This document shows, piece by piece, positions 14,001-21,907 of a stretch of 64,000 nucleotides of DNA. The DNA is from Rugalucina vietnamica (taxonomy: Eukaryota; Mollusca; Bivalvia; Lucinida; Lucinidae): contig OZ024872.1 in NCBI GenBank assembly GCA_964017185.1, positions 63,047,817 to 63,111,816 on the forward strand, given 5' to 3'. The position numbers and the translations under genes were made by a program. Each line of letters opens with the position of its first letter. Position 1 is the first letter of the stretch. Below the pieces are notes generated by a model that was given only the letters and a program-made list of their open reading frames with translations, was not told the DNA's origin and did not search any database.

Positions 14001-17000
14001 CAAGCAACAGGCAAGAAGCTCCGGCCCCAACCAACTAAAATGAATAGCTTTATGTCGGGGCCATCATAGAGTCTGACGTCTGACCCACCGGCGTGCAATT
14101 AAAGAAGGCAGCATAGTTATCAACCGTGATTGGGTTAAAAAGTAAGCATGCAGACTGTCGCATAACATTTAAGTTATATCCTATACGTCAGTTTTAAACG
14201 CGTAATGATTTTTCTGAATTGAAAAGAAAAATCATTCCTTCCTATAAGTTTCTTAAATTTGTAAACCAAGTCACCATAAAATTCTGGTTCCGAAAGGCCC
14301 TCACGTAAAAGGGTCTGTAGCCCAACATTAAATTTGGAAATCAAGTTATAGTGTCTGCGATAAAATTTAGAAAATGTTTTTCGAAGTTTATTTTACCGAT
14401 AGCCCTGATGGAGAAGTTTGGCTGTTAAACATTTATTTCGTGCATTGAAGTCCGCAAACCTAATAAGTTGTGAAATGTATACGCCATAAAAGCACGGCGA
14501 GGAATGTCACTATCCAAAAACGGAAAGTTTACTATATCAAAATCAAAGTCATCGCGTTTATCATAAATTTTAGAGAGAATTATTAGAAAGTACGTTTAAT
14601 AATTGCATATTTCAGTGGATGGGACCTATGGTGAATGGACGTCTTGGTCTCAATGTACAGTAACTTGTGCTGGAGGTACTAGCACCAGGACCAGGGAGTG
14701 TGTGGGTGTGGTAGGGGACGGGCAGTGCTATGGTGCCAGCTCGGAATCGATAGTCTGCAACACTGACCCATGTCCCAGTAAGTGCTACTTTTTAAGCAGA
14801 TATATATTGTTGTGTTAAAATACTTTGTAACGAGTGTTACTTTTAAAGCTGACGCATAATAAACTTGCAGCAAGTGTTAGTTTTAAGGTTTTAAAATTAC
14901 TCGTGATTGTTGTTCAAAAGAAACTTGCATCGTGTATAATTTTAAAGCAGATGCATATTATTGTATCCAAACAAGTTTACATAAACGGAGGTTAGTGTGT
15001 ATAAAGTACTAATAAGAAAACATAACTGGCTCGTACTTTGGAGAAGCAGGAAGGCATACCAGTCCAGGATGATTAATTGACAAATAAATTTTGTACTTCA
15101 AGTCGATGGTGGATTTTCTGAGTGGACAATCTGGAGTTCATGTTCAGAGGAATGTGGAACAGGAAGCAGGAGTAGGTCACGTGATTGTAATAACCCCGAA
15201 CCACAGTATGGTGGAGCTGATTGTGTTGGTAACAGTACTCAGGAAGAACTATGCAACACCCACTACTGTCCAAGTATGTTCATTTAATTCTCATACGAGT
15301 GCCAGGTTAATACCTAGCAGAGGTATTACTAGCAGAATAAGCATCGCATACAATATTGTAAATGCAAAAGCTCTCTACCGAATACATTTTTGTTTGTGTT
15401 ACTGTTATTCCAAGATACTTATAAATTCTGCCTAATTCAATAGTTTTACAGTATGAAAATGTTCATAAACGATAGTATAACACCACAAAATCACATTGAC
15501 AACGTCTAATGAAAAAGTAATTGATATTTGCTACTCCCACACCATGTTGATTTAATGGCAAATAGAAATAATAAATCCAGCCTTGGAAACAATGAATACC
15601 TCTTTTGATTTTAGTTGATGGCGTGTGGGGTGAATGGACATCTTGGTCCGCATGCCCTGTCTCGTGCAGTGGAGGACAATTTACAAGGACCCGTTTTTGT
15701 GAAAATCCCGCCCCTCAATATGGTGGACAAGACTGTTCTGGGAATAGTTCTGAAACTGAAAGCTGTAATACCGAAGTTTGTCCGCCAGGTTGGTTTGATT
15801 TAGTTAATTTATTTAAGATCAGTGTATCGTCATGTTTTGCTACTAGCAGTTCTTTTAAAGACTGAACCAGAAGGAGCACCAAAACGTTTAGTGGTTATAT
15901 CAATGAGTTAAAAAGGGAACTTAACGCATTTTCTTTCATACAAATAATACATGCGGTTTTACAATATTTACCCCAATGAAGTATGATCATGTCAGAATCT
16001 TTCAATTGTTCAACACATAAAGTACTTGAATATTGTACTTATATCTATTGTGCCACCAGAACGTTCAGCAAGTTCAGACTTCTTCAAAGCTAATATATTG
16101 TAATCTACACCATAAACTGTTCATGGCTAATTGTTTACGTCATAGTTCACGGAGGCTGGTCTGACTGGACCAGTTGGACAGAATGTCCTGTATCGTGTGG
16201 TAAGAAAGAGGGTCAGCAGTCCAGAAACCGAACTTGTGATAACCCTGTACCGGAGTGGGGAGGGGACGATTGTGTTGGAGATGCTGAGGAGGTCCAGTAT
16301 TGTAATGATTTCTGTTGCCCAGGTTAGTTTACATGTATCACTTTTATTGAAGATGCTAAAATGCAGTGCAATGAAATGACCATGCATAATACATTATACA
16401 TTAGTTTTTAAAATACATCATGAGGAAAGGCTTTTTTTTTTAAATTCAGTTTTACGTCCCTTTCAAGATTATTTTAGCTCATATGAGACGGGCCAATCAG
16501 TAGGTGGGGCGAAAACGGGAGAACCCCGAGAAAAAACACATGGCATACCCGCAAGCAGAACTTGGCTCGTCTCACATGTGGCCAGAGCGGGGCTCGAACC
16601 CACACCAGACACAGCGGTGAGATGATCGAGTGATTAAGAAACAGCGCTCTTAACTGCTTGGCCACGGGGGCCGCCGAGGAAAAGCTTGGATTTTGCGAAC
16701 TGAATTGAGGTTGGTTTTCTCAGTATCTCACGCAGACACAACGTTTGGGGTAATCATTGCTTTTCGGTTTTAAAAACATTGGTTATAAACAGTTACTTTG
16801 GTTTAACATCTTTTATTCGTATCCATACTGGACATACTGGTACAAATATTTACATGAATATTGACATCTGAAACATGTTTTGTAGTCGACGGCGGTTGGG
16901 ACGACTGGGGAGCTTGGTCTACTTGCTATGATTTAGATAACGCTATATGTGGTAATGGGTTGACAGTTCGGACTAGAACGTGTGGAAACCCACCAGCACA

Positions 17001-18464
17001 GTACGGCGGTCAACCATGTACTGGAGATTCTGCAGAGATTCAAATATGTTTAGAGCAGTGTAGGTATAAATTGTATGATCGGTCAAGCATTGTTCATACA
17101 AATATGTTTAGAGCAGTGTAAGTATGTATTGTATAATCGGTCAAGCATTGTTCATAAACTATGTTAATAGCAGTGTATATATGAATTGTATAATCGGTCA
17201 AGAATTGTTCATAAAAATATGTTTAGAGCAATGTATGTACGAATTGTATAATCGGCCAAGCAGTGTTAATAAAAATATGTTTAGAGCAGTGTATGTATGA
17301 CTTGTATAATCGGTCAAGCATTGTTCATACAAATATGTTTAAAGCAGTGTATGTATGAATTGTATTATCGGTCAAGAATTGTTCATACAAATATGTTTAA
17401 AGCAGTGCATGTATGAATTGTATAATCGGTCAAGCATTGTTTATTTGTTAAGTTTAGAGCAGTGTCTGTACAAATTGTATCGTTGGCCAAGCATCGTTCA
17501 TGAAAATAATTTGCTAATAGCAAGTATCGAGCAGAAATCCATTCACAGATGATTTCCTGATTTACAAACATTTTTTTCTGAACACTGACAATTCTGACAA
17601 GATCATTGCATAAACTTGCACATGCAATGAACAAAGATATTTTCATGATTTCAATATTTGTATACAAAACATTGATTGTGGATACACGTTAGAACCACTT
17701 GTTCTAATGTTTTTTTTTTATCAAAAATAAGAAAAAATGGAATACCCCTGTAAATAAAAATAAAACTGAGATCCTTTAAGAGCAGCGAACATATTGAAGA
17801 GAAAGTGGAGCCCTGTTTTACTATATAATGGTTTAAAGAATACGTTTTGCATGGCCGTATTAGCGTGATGTAATGACAAAACTGTATCAAAACATACATG
17901 TACATCTACTAATATTAGGTTATGATTATGTAATCATTCATAAATGTCTAATAATTCTCTGAATTCAATATCTTATTATTTCATTTAATTTTTCACTGTT
18001 TTAATAGGTGCATATTTAGAATGCGATCCAGATAACCCATCAGTGTGTGAAATGACATTTCCAAATTCTGGTAAGTATAACAGCATAGAGCAGCTTTGAA
18101 ACCTGGATTGTTTACTGAATGCTCTGCAATATGAGGCGCTTCGTGAGAAAACCAACAATTTGCATTGGTGAAAACAAAGACGCATATCAGCTTCGCAGTA
18201 AATGATCAGCGACTGTTTTCCCTACACGGATAGTACAATTCCTCTACTTTCTAAATCCATAATTTCCAGTCTCTAGCCATCTTCTGTGACTGTACAGCTC
18301 GGTTTGGGTCAGACCTGTACCACATTACTATAGTTAAGTGCTTCTATTTACAACGATCTTATTATGAACCTGCTTCTAAATAGAAGATGAGAAAATAACT
18401 AATGGTCAATATAGACATATTGTATTAAGAATATACAGCTATTCGATTGATAATCTCACTCCGC

Positions 18465-18502
<38 letters not shown>

Positions 18503-18874
18503 TATATAATCGATTGTTATTGCAATTAAAGATGCATCTCATGTTGTTATATGATATGTATAACCCGAGAAACAGAACAAACTTGGAAACTGGGAACTTG
18601 GAAGTGTGCGTCTTACATGTCTAGCCTTTTACCGATAAATGGAGTGCTACAAGAAAGCACTGAAAAGGGAATAAATGTGGAGATAGTATTAGTGGGTGCC
18701 CAGTTGTATTTTCTGGTGTCTCTTATTTTGTAGGGCTTCTTATTTTGCAGGCAAAAATAATTCATATCGATTTCTCTGATTGCAGGTGTTTCGACTTTCA
18801 AGAAGACATACACCATCACCGTTTTGTTGACCATGCTGGTCCTACTTATTTTCAGAAGAGAAATCATGAACTGA
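598..18874 (+). CDS. Gene 1: modular extracellular protein with EGF-like and five TSP1 domains, single-pass membrane anchor
   Basis: Twenty exons: 598-673, 2562-2755, 4923-5086, 5674-5867, 7717-7910, 8421-8578, 8930-9114, 9824-9865, 10291-10436, 10804-10967, 11875-12035, 12220-12270, 12450-12563, 14616-14777, 15103-15273, 15615-15788, 16146-16322, 16886-17059, 18008-18070, 18786-18874. All junctions are AG/GT and the phases close to 2853 nt (950 residues). Exon 1 gives a hydrophobic start (MLILWSLMILLLSLIRS), a plausible signal peptide. Residues 26-559 are three copies of an unrecognised module, 577-614 an EGF-like domain and about 615-900 five TSP1 repeats. The last exon encodes a hydrophobic stretch (about 929-943) followed by RREIMN, so the protein is probably a type I membrane protein with almost no cytosolic tail. 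TSP1 and EGF domains suggest cell-surface or matrix adhesion; the ligand is unknown. Exon 1 and the weak acceptor at 10291 are the least certain parts. Confidence 0.82.
767..1916. mobile_element. Family A foldback MITE, copy 1, split by a nested insertion
   Basis: The left half lies at 767-881 and the right half at 1792-1916. The ends are TGAGCC and GGCTCA with TA on both outer sides. The left half carries the family's long palindrome (GCGAAAACAAAGG, GATCAGCTTCGC, then its mirror). The halves join perfectly with intact copies (for example the one at 6457-6696) once the insert 882-1791 is removed. Confidence 0.85.
882..1791. mobile_element. Foldback element with about 210 bp terminal inverted repeats nested in a MITE
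   Basis: The element starts GAGGGGGGTTCAG and ends with the mirror CTGAACCCCCCTC. The arms 882-1090 and 1583-1791 are inverted copies of each other with few mismatches. GTAC flanks both sides (878-881 and 1792-1795) and occurs once at the same point in uninterrupted family A copies, so it is a 4 bp target-site duplication. I see no transposase; the open frames in the arms are mirror images of one another. It is probably a non-autonomous DNA transposon. Confidence 0.85.
2330..2532. mobile_element. Family A foldback MITE, copy 2
   Basis: Ends TGAGCC and a degenerate TGCTCA with TA on both sides. The internal palindrome is shortened, but the GCGAAAACAAAGG arm and its mirror remain. It ends 29 bp before exon 2 of gene 1 at 2562. 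Confidence 0.8.
2784..4668. mobile_element. Composite inverted-repeat element in gene 1 intron 2
   Basis: Near-perfect 20 bp inverted ends: ATTCGTTCTAATTAGCGCAC at 2784-2803 and its reverse complement, with one mismatch, at 4649-4668. Inside, the words AAGCGCAC and TTATTAG recur. A second pair of inverted ends, CCCAGATAGCA (from 3077) and TGCTATCTGGG (to 4645), encloses short TTGGCCCAAT-type repeats near both ends, so it looks like one element inserted into another. No transposase is visible. Confidence 0.6.
3077..4645. mobile_element. Inner element with CCCAGATAGCA ends and TTGGCCCA subrepeats
   Basis: Terminal inverted repeat of 11 bp. The first about 200 bp (3095-3270) and last about 150 bp (4500-4640) carry many copies of TTGGCCCAT/TTGGCCCAA in inverse arrangement. 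The 147-codon open frame on the minus strand here is made largely of translated subrepeats and is not a gene. Confidence 0.55.
5093..5326. mobile_element. Family A foldback MITE, copy 3
   Basis: Starts TGAGCC only six bases past the splice donor of gene 1 exon 3 (GT at 5087-5088). The palindromic core lies at about 5229-5291. The orientation is the reverse of copy 1. The right end is degraded (GGCTTTT). Confidence 0.8.
5517..5553 (+). repeat. (AAG)n microsatellite
   Basis: About twelve AAG/GAA triplets in the intron between gene 1 exons 3 and 4. Confidence 0.95.
6457..6696. mobile_element. Family A foldback MITE, copy 4 (nearly full length)
   Basis: About 240 bp, TGAGCCGCCTCATGGGAAAA at the left and the mirrored CCCACGAGGTGGCTCA at the right. 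The large palindrome sits in the left half, and a unique spacer (ATTTCAAGCTTCTAGC) and the CGGTTTGTGTCGGACC block in the right half. This is a good reference copy for the family. Confidence 0.88.
6870..6995. repeat. Long palindrome with perfect 25 bp arms
   Basis: The core 6909-6960 is CAGGTAACCAAAACCACC... and its exact mirror, 25 bp arms with a 2 bp centre. Weaker mirrored sequence extends to CCAGCT at the left (about 6878) and AGCTGG at the right (about 6990). It is probably a small foldback transposon in the intron before gene 1 exon 5. Confidence 0.8.
7130..7640 (-). mobile_element. TRIM (miniature LTR retrotransposon) with two 203 bp LTRs
   Basis: Two almost identical 203 bp direct repeats, 7130-7332 and 7438-7640, each beginning TGTAACG and ending CGTTACA (TG...CA). 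They enclose a 105 bp internal segment. Read on the minus strand, the segment begins TTTGGTGGCAGCGGTGGGA, in the position of a primer binding site, and ends with a purine run (GGAGGGGGAAG) next to the other LTR, like a polypurine tract. CTAT flanks the element on both sides (7126-7129 and 7641-7644), a 4 bp target duplication. It has no coding capacity. The near identity of the LTRs suggests recent insertion. Confidence 0.88.
7911..8165. mobile_element. Family A MITE, copy 5, rearranged against a splice donor
   Basis: The right part (from about 8003, GATCAGCGCCTTTG, to 8165) is a clear family A copy. The left part has been replaced by two extra copies of the end of gene 1 exon 5 with its donor, each followed by the MITE arm GATCAGCTTCGC. 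The true exon end is at 7910. Confidence 0.75.
8595..8651 (+). repeat. Partial duplicate of gene 1 exon 6 end, including the splice donor
   Basis: Repeats the last about 65 nt of exon 6 (ATATATACCAACTATGATA ... TTTGCTCAATTGACGGGTAA) directly downstream, with a 12-15 nt internal gap. A second GGGTAACAAA donor is thereby created 70 bp into the intron. Confidence 0.85.
9180..9386. mobile_element. Family A foldback MITE, copy 6 (left end truncated)
   Basis: Starts within TTTCCGACCAGGTCCGACAC 66 bp after the exon 7 donor, contains the palindrome at 9290-9352 and ends GGCTCA at 9386. Confidence 0.82.
10183..10240. repeat. Inverted repeat (14 bp arms)
   Basis: ATCCACGAGAGTCA at 10183-10196 and its exact mirror at 10227-10240, separated by 30 bp, in the intron just before gene 1 exon 9. 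Function unknown. Confidence 0.75.
11018..11055 (+). repeat. Poly(T) tract of 38
   Basis: Uninterrupted T run in gene 1 intron 10. It could be the poly(A) tail of a minus-strand retrocopy, but no body was recognised between it and the family B copy at 11202. Confidence 0.9.
11202..11835 (-). mobile_element. Family B retroelement 3' end, copy 1
   Basis: Shares a colinear block with 13121-14600, 20692-20822, 44965-45325 and 59945-60345: words such as GGTGGCCACTCAGTTACC, AAAATTCAACACCAAGACAT, CTCACCCTCAGCTTCTG and GATGGAGATCCCTGGGCGCC. Read on the minus strand, the high-coordinate part translates to a SKLLGAQGSPSSGSLL-like peptide shared with copies 2 and 5. All copies end near the same low-coordinate sequence (the element's 3' end) and differ in their 5' extent, as in 5'-truncated retrotransposons. 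Confidence 0.72.
12450..12563 (+). other. Gene 1 exon 13: EGF-like domain
   Basis: One exon encodes a complete EGF-like domain with six cysteines in EGF spacing: C-WDGL-C-HNGAT-C, then a C-x-C pair, then a final Cys after YYGET. It links the N-terminal modules to the TSP1 array. No strong calcium-binding EGF signature is visible at its start. Confidence 0.88.
12803..13044. mobile_element. Family A foldback MITE, copy 7
   Basis: Palindromic core GATCAGCTGTGCAG and its mirror (about 12856-12910), spacer, CGGTTTGTGTCAGACC block and a GGCTCA end at 13044. The left terminus is eroded. Confidence 0.82.
13121..14600 (-). mobile_element. Family B retroelement 3' end, copy 2 (longest), with decayed ORF
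   Basis: The 3' untranslated block is at 13121-13900. Upstream on the minus strand (about 13905-14600) a broken reading frame is visible, with peptides KIYDKRDDFDFDIVNFPF and GLSEPEFYGDLVYKF. I associate these with the C-terminal part of a retroelement polyprotein widespread in bivalve genomes (recognition from memory, not checked). Several stops and frameshifts make it a dead copy. It fills most of the 2 kb intron between the EGF-like exon and the first TSP1 exon of gene 1. Confidence 0.7.
14616..17059 (+). other. Gene 1 exons 14-18: five thrombospondin type 1 repeats, one per exon
   Basis: Each of five exons (162, 171, 174, 177, 174 nt) encodes one TSP1 repeat, all in phase 1. Each starts with a (V/I/M)-(D/H)-G lead and a Trp-x-x-Trp core such as EWTSWSQC, EWTIWSSC, EWTSWSAC, DWTSWTEC and DWGAWSTC. 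An Arg-rich strand follows (for example STRTREC, SRSRDC), then P-x-x-x-GG-x-x-C in repeats 2-5, and a CNT-x-x-CP-type end. The W-x-x-W motif is the usual C-mannosylation site and the Trp/Arg ladder is the family hallmark. Repeat 5 is divergent, with YDLDNAIC inserted in its second Cys region, and its last Cys codon is completed by exon 19. Confidence 0.92.
16434..16675 (-). mobile_element. tRNA-derived SINE with target-site duplications
   Basis: On the minus strand the element starts with a tRNA-like head: GGCCCCCGTGGCCAAGCAGT (A box region), an extended variable region, and a B box GTGGGTTCGAGCCCCGCTC. The head is followed by a central body and an A-rich 3' end (poly T on the plus strand near 16434). 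GAGGAAAGGCTT at 16422-16433 and GAGGAAAAGCTT at 16676-16687 form a 12 bp target duplication with one mismatch. The long variable arm suggests a Leu- or Ser-type tRNA ancestor. It is not a functional tRNA gene. Confidence 0.88.
17035..17510 (+). repeat. 57-58 bp minisatellite seeded by a coding exon end
   Basis: About eight tandem copies of a 57-58 bp unit containing ATATGTTTAGAGCAGTGTA and GAATTGTATAATCGGTCAAG. The first copy begins inside gene 1 exon 18, so the array repeats the last about 20 coding bases plus the donor (CAG-T-GTAGGTAT in the exon; GTAAGTATG or GTATGTATG in later copies). Confidence 0.92.
18132..18325. mobile_element. Family A foldback MITE, copy 8 (right end truncated)
   Basis: Begins ATGAGGCGCTTCGTGAGAAA 61 bp after the donor of gene 1 exon 19. 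The right palindrome arm is partly deleted, and the homology stops in the GGTCAGACCTG block. Confidence 0.78.
18469..18500 (+). repeat. (CT)n microsatellite
   Basis: Sixteen CT dinucleotides in the last intron of gene 1. Confidence 0.95.
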
Positions 18875-20161
18875 CAAACATTTAAATTTGGTAACAAACA
18901 TCCCTCAGAAATGACGAGACCTGAAGAGTTTGAAGAGTTTGTTCCAATGATAAACATGAATCAGTGATAGACAGAATATGTTTATATTTTAACACAGCTG
19001 TATCTTCTTTAATCTGCTCAAATTATTTTGTTTGCATTGTTTTGTGTGATATTTTTAAATTAATAATTATTGATTGTTACTGAGAATAGCAACATCATTA
19101 ATCCAGACATAATTTCATTGACAGCTTCCCCTGAGCCACAATGTGTCCCGTCTTCTTGAATTATCAGTTATTCCTTATGTCATCTTTCCAGCCTGCTGCC
19201 AATTCTGAGAAACTCTTTGAATGACTGGCTTCTTGTGTGCTGCTGAAAATTTAAGAAAAACTGTTCTGAGCTCATTACATAAGTTGAAATATGTGTTGTA
19301 TTGCATACATATAGTAAGTCATATTAGGAGAAATTACATTTTTTTTGAAACTTTTAATCAGGAATTTCCTAAAATGAGGTGTAATCGATTCCAATCATTG
19401 ATACATGATGTTCAACGATGCTTTTAAAATCATTATCATTGCAGAATCAGGAAGTTTTAGCTAAGACAGTTTTGCAATAGATGTAAAAATATATACCTTG
19501 AACTTGTGTTATGAGAAAGAATATGAAGTTGTGCTATGAGAGCTTTCAATTCTTTTAGGGTATTGTCTAAACTTTCTGGTCTTTTGTCGTTTTCAGCTGA
19601 AAGTAAAATCACCGCAAACATAATTCATGTACGCCCCAAGGGCTTAAACAAATTGGTTATATGCATTTAGAATCTGCTTAGTTTTTCACAGGGACACATT
19701 AGATTGAGATTTCTAAACCATGTCAGTACATACTATAATTGTGTTTAAATAGGGTATTTAAAACGTGGATTTTTTGTATATGGATAGACATAATTATCGA
19801 ATATACTGTTCTGTTTAAAAACGAAAGATGTACCTGTTTGTTCTGTTGTTTTGGGATTGCTTTTACTGGCATCTTTATTTGATTGGCCTGCATAAGAATA
19901 ATATTACAGTCACGTTTTATTTTCAGGTGCATGTATGACTGTAAACACTATGTATAGAATCAATGTGTTAATGTAAAATTATATTTTGATAAAATTGAAA
20001 CTGGGCGTGGCCATAATCCAGCAGTATGCACAATATTATGCAATAAAATTATCAGTGACGAAACATACACTGAAGATACTTAAGGCTAGGAATATTGCAT
20101 ATAATCTATGGAACCATAAATATGGTTTTGGTGCCAAACTTATTTGGATGAAAGAAGCAAA
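18875..20161. other. Convergent spacer between genes 1 and 2 (3' UTRs)
   Basis: The stop codons of gene 1 (+) and gene 2 (-) lie 1.29 kb apart. The spacer is AT-rich with no open exon structure. On the minus strand AATAAA occurs near 19876 and 19916 and could serve gene 2. On the plus strand AATAAA occurs near 20041 and could serve gene 1; if so the two 3' UTRs would overlap in antisense. No repeat family was recognised here. Confidence 0.5.
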
Positions 20162-21907
20162 CTAACCTGGCCAGCTGCCATCCCAGTTCATTGCTTGTGA
20201 TGCAGACTGACCAAAGCTTCCAAAACCGCCTACCGACTGATCACTTTTCCTTTCAGGATTCGATGAATTCTCATTCTTTTGCTGACTGATTGCTGCAAAT
20301 GAAAACCAGTGACAAGCACTTATTACGCACATGTAACAATTAGCATTGGGATATTCCAAATGTTATCTCTGCAGCAAAATAATACGCCTACCATTGCCAA
20401 ACTTAAAATATTGTTTGTGAAAGATTATGGAAGGTGTCTTGTAGGCACTAGCGTTTCAAAGTATGACTATATACATGTAAATGTTTAGGAATACATACTT
20501 GGCCAGTTTTCAGACCAATCACCACTCCAGTTTTGGTCTTTACTTGAAACGTGTGTCCCATTAGACGTTTTACCTACAAAGATACTAAATCCTGAGAATG
20601 CCATTTTGACCAATATAATGAATTGGGGCACAGAAAGTAATTGTCGTTTTGGTTAATAAGAAATACTGATTAAGATCAGGTACATGTACTTACACTGAGA
20701 GAACATATCGTAAGCCAAATGAGCAGCTATTTCCCAATAGGCGGCCACTCAGTTACCCGAACTTAACTAAAACTATAAAAACGTACATAATGTGCAAACA
20801 GCATAAACATTCAACATTAAACGTGTTTTAAAACATTTTACCTGGCCAATCACCATTCCAGTTGCTAACTTTTGTTTGCTGCACTGCGCCCATTCCGTAT
20901 GATGACATTCCTGAAACAGCTACTGGTATTGGCTGCAAACCAAGCCCTTGACTATCGGTGTTTGACCCATCCACAGTAGTGTTTTCAACTACACCACCGA
21001 ACATCCGTATATTCTCATTGTTAGGCACACTGGGACCTGCACCTAACCCCAGAATTCCAGGAATACTATTATAAATTGACTGAGAACCGTTTGAAGTATT
21101 ATAGTTAATCGCATGTCCATAATTAGTTTGCTTGAGTGCTGATACTTGTGGTAGCTGTGCTATGTCTAGTGTACTTATACTACCCTGTGTCTGCGATCCC
21201 ACGCCTTCCATACCTGGCAAACCACTGTAACTTGCATCAGGTAGGTTTGTTTCAGTTAGATTGTCTATCAATGGGTTAATAAACGGTTCTGTTAATGTTG
21301 GAACGGCCATTGTCTGTGGTATGATTTGAGTTTGAGATCCAGTCCCTAACATTCCCGGTTTACCACTGTAGACAGCATGTGAATATAATCTGGTATTGTT
21401 AAGAACATTTTGATAAAGATCCGTCATCATTCCTTGGTTAAAGTACGATTCGACAGAACCTGGCTGAGTGGCTTCTGTTTTCACAGCGGTGGATGATGCG
21501 TTTACCGTGTCATTGGTACCACTACCTTCTAGGTTGGCGATCATGTTTGGTCCAAAATTTAGATAAGATGGACTGAATGCTCCAACCGATGATGGAACCA
21601 CTGGGAATGGTTGGAAATTCACACCTGAATAACGAGTATGACAATAGCATGTTAAATTTATAAAGACGCAAACGCTTCCAGGATACATTGAATGCGTCGA
21701 CAAATTCCACAATAAAGAGCAAAATCAAAAGAAGAATCTAAACGAGTGGCGTATCGAAGGCGAGAAAAGAAAACACTGTGATTGATATTTGTGCGAGCTA
21801 AATGAAACTTCCCTATCCAATCTTACCCGCATAAGTGTAGGAATATTCATCCGGATTGTATCCTGGTGTATCTACACCATTGCCTTTGGTGAACTTCTTA
21901 TTGTTTC
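20162..21907 (-). other. Gene 2 exons 17-20: C-terminal region with PG-M-G-x-GSQTQ and NW-x-G-x-WP motifs
   Basis: Exon 18 (21624-20842, 260 codons) contains three spaced motifs, YSGKPGMLGTGSQTQ, YSGLPGMEGVGSQTQ and YNSIPGILGLGAG, and many N-x-S/T sequons. Exons 18, 19 and 20 each finish with a Trp-rich motif: NWNGDWPG, NWSGDWSENWP and NWDGSWPG followed by TAG. The repetition of this ending shows that the last exons arose by duplication. The region follows a furin-like RLRR site encoded at the start of exon 16. Confidence 0.75.

Larger units (their letters stand above)
18008..18874 (+). other. Gene 1 exons 19-20: Cys-containing stalk and C-terminal membrane segment
   Basis: Exon 19 (18008-18070) completes the last TSP1 Cys and encodes a short acidic stalk with two more Cys (LECDPDNPSVCEM). 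Exon 20 (18786-18874) encodes YTITVLLTMLVLLIF then RREIMN and a TGA stop at 18872-18874. The basic residues straight after the hydrophobic run fit a stop-transfer anchor better than a GPI signal, but the hydrophobic stretch is short (about 15 residues), so secretion after processing cannot be excluded. Confidence 0.75.

Noticed and set aside
16560-16675. A functional tRNA gene on the minus strand
   Set aside because: A and B boxes are present, but the cloverleaf is distorted and the sequence continues into a SINE body with an A-rich end and target duplications.
17035-17510. CRISPR-like array of spaced repeats
   Set aside because: It is a plain tandem minisatellite in a eukaryotic intron; the intervening sequence is repeated as well, so there are no unique spacers.
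20828-21712. A 294-codon single-exon gene on the minus strand
   Set aside because: The AG acceptor at 21625-21626 and the GT donor after 20842, with matching phases on both sides, show that it is exon 18 of gene 2; the extra codons at both ends are intron.
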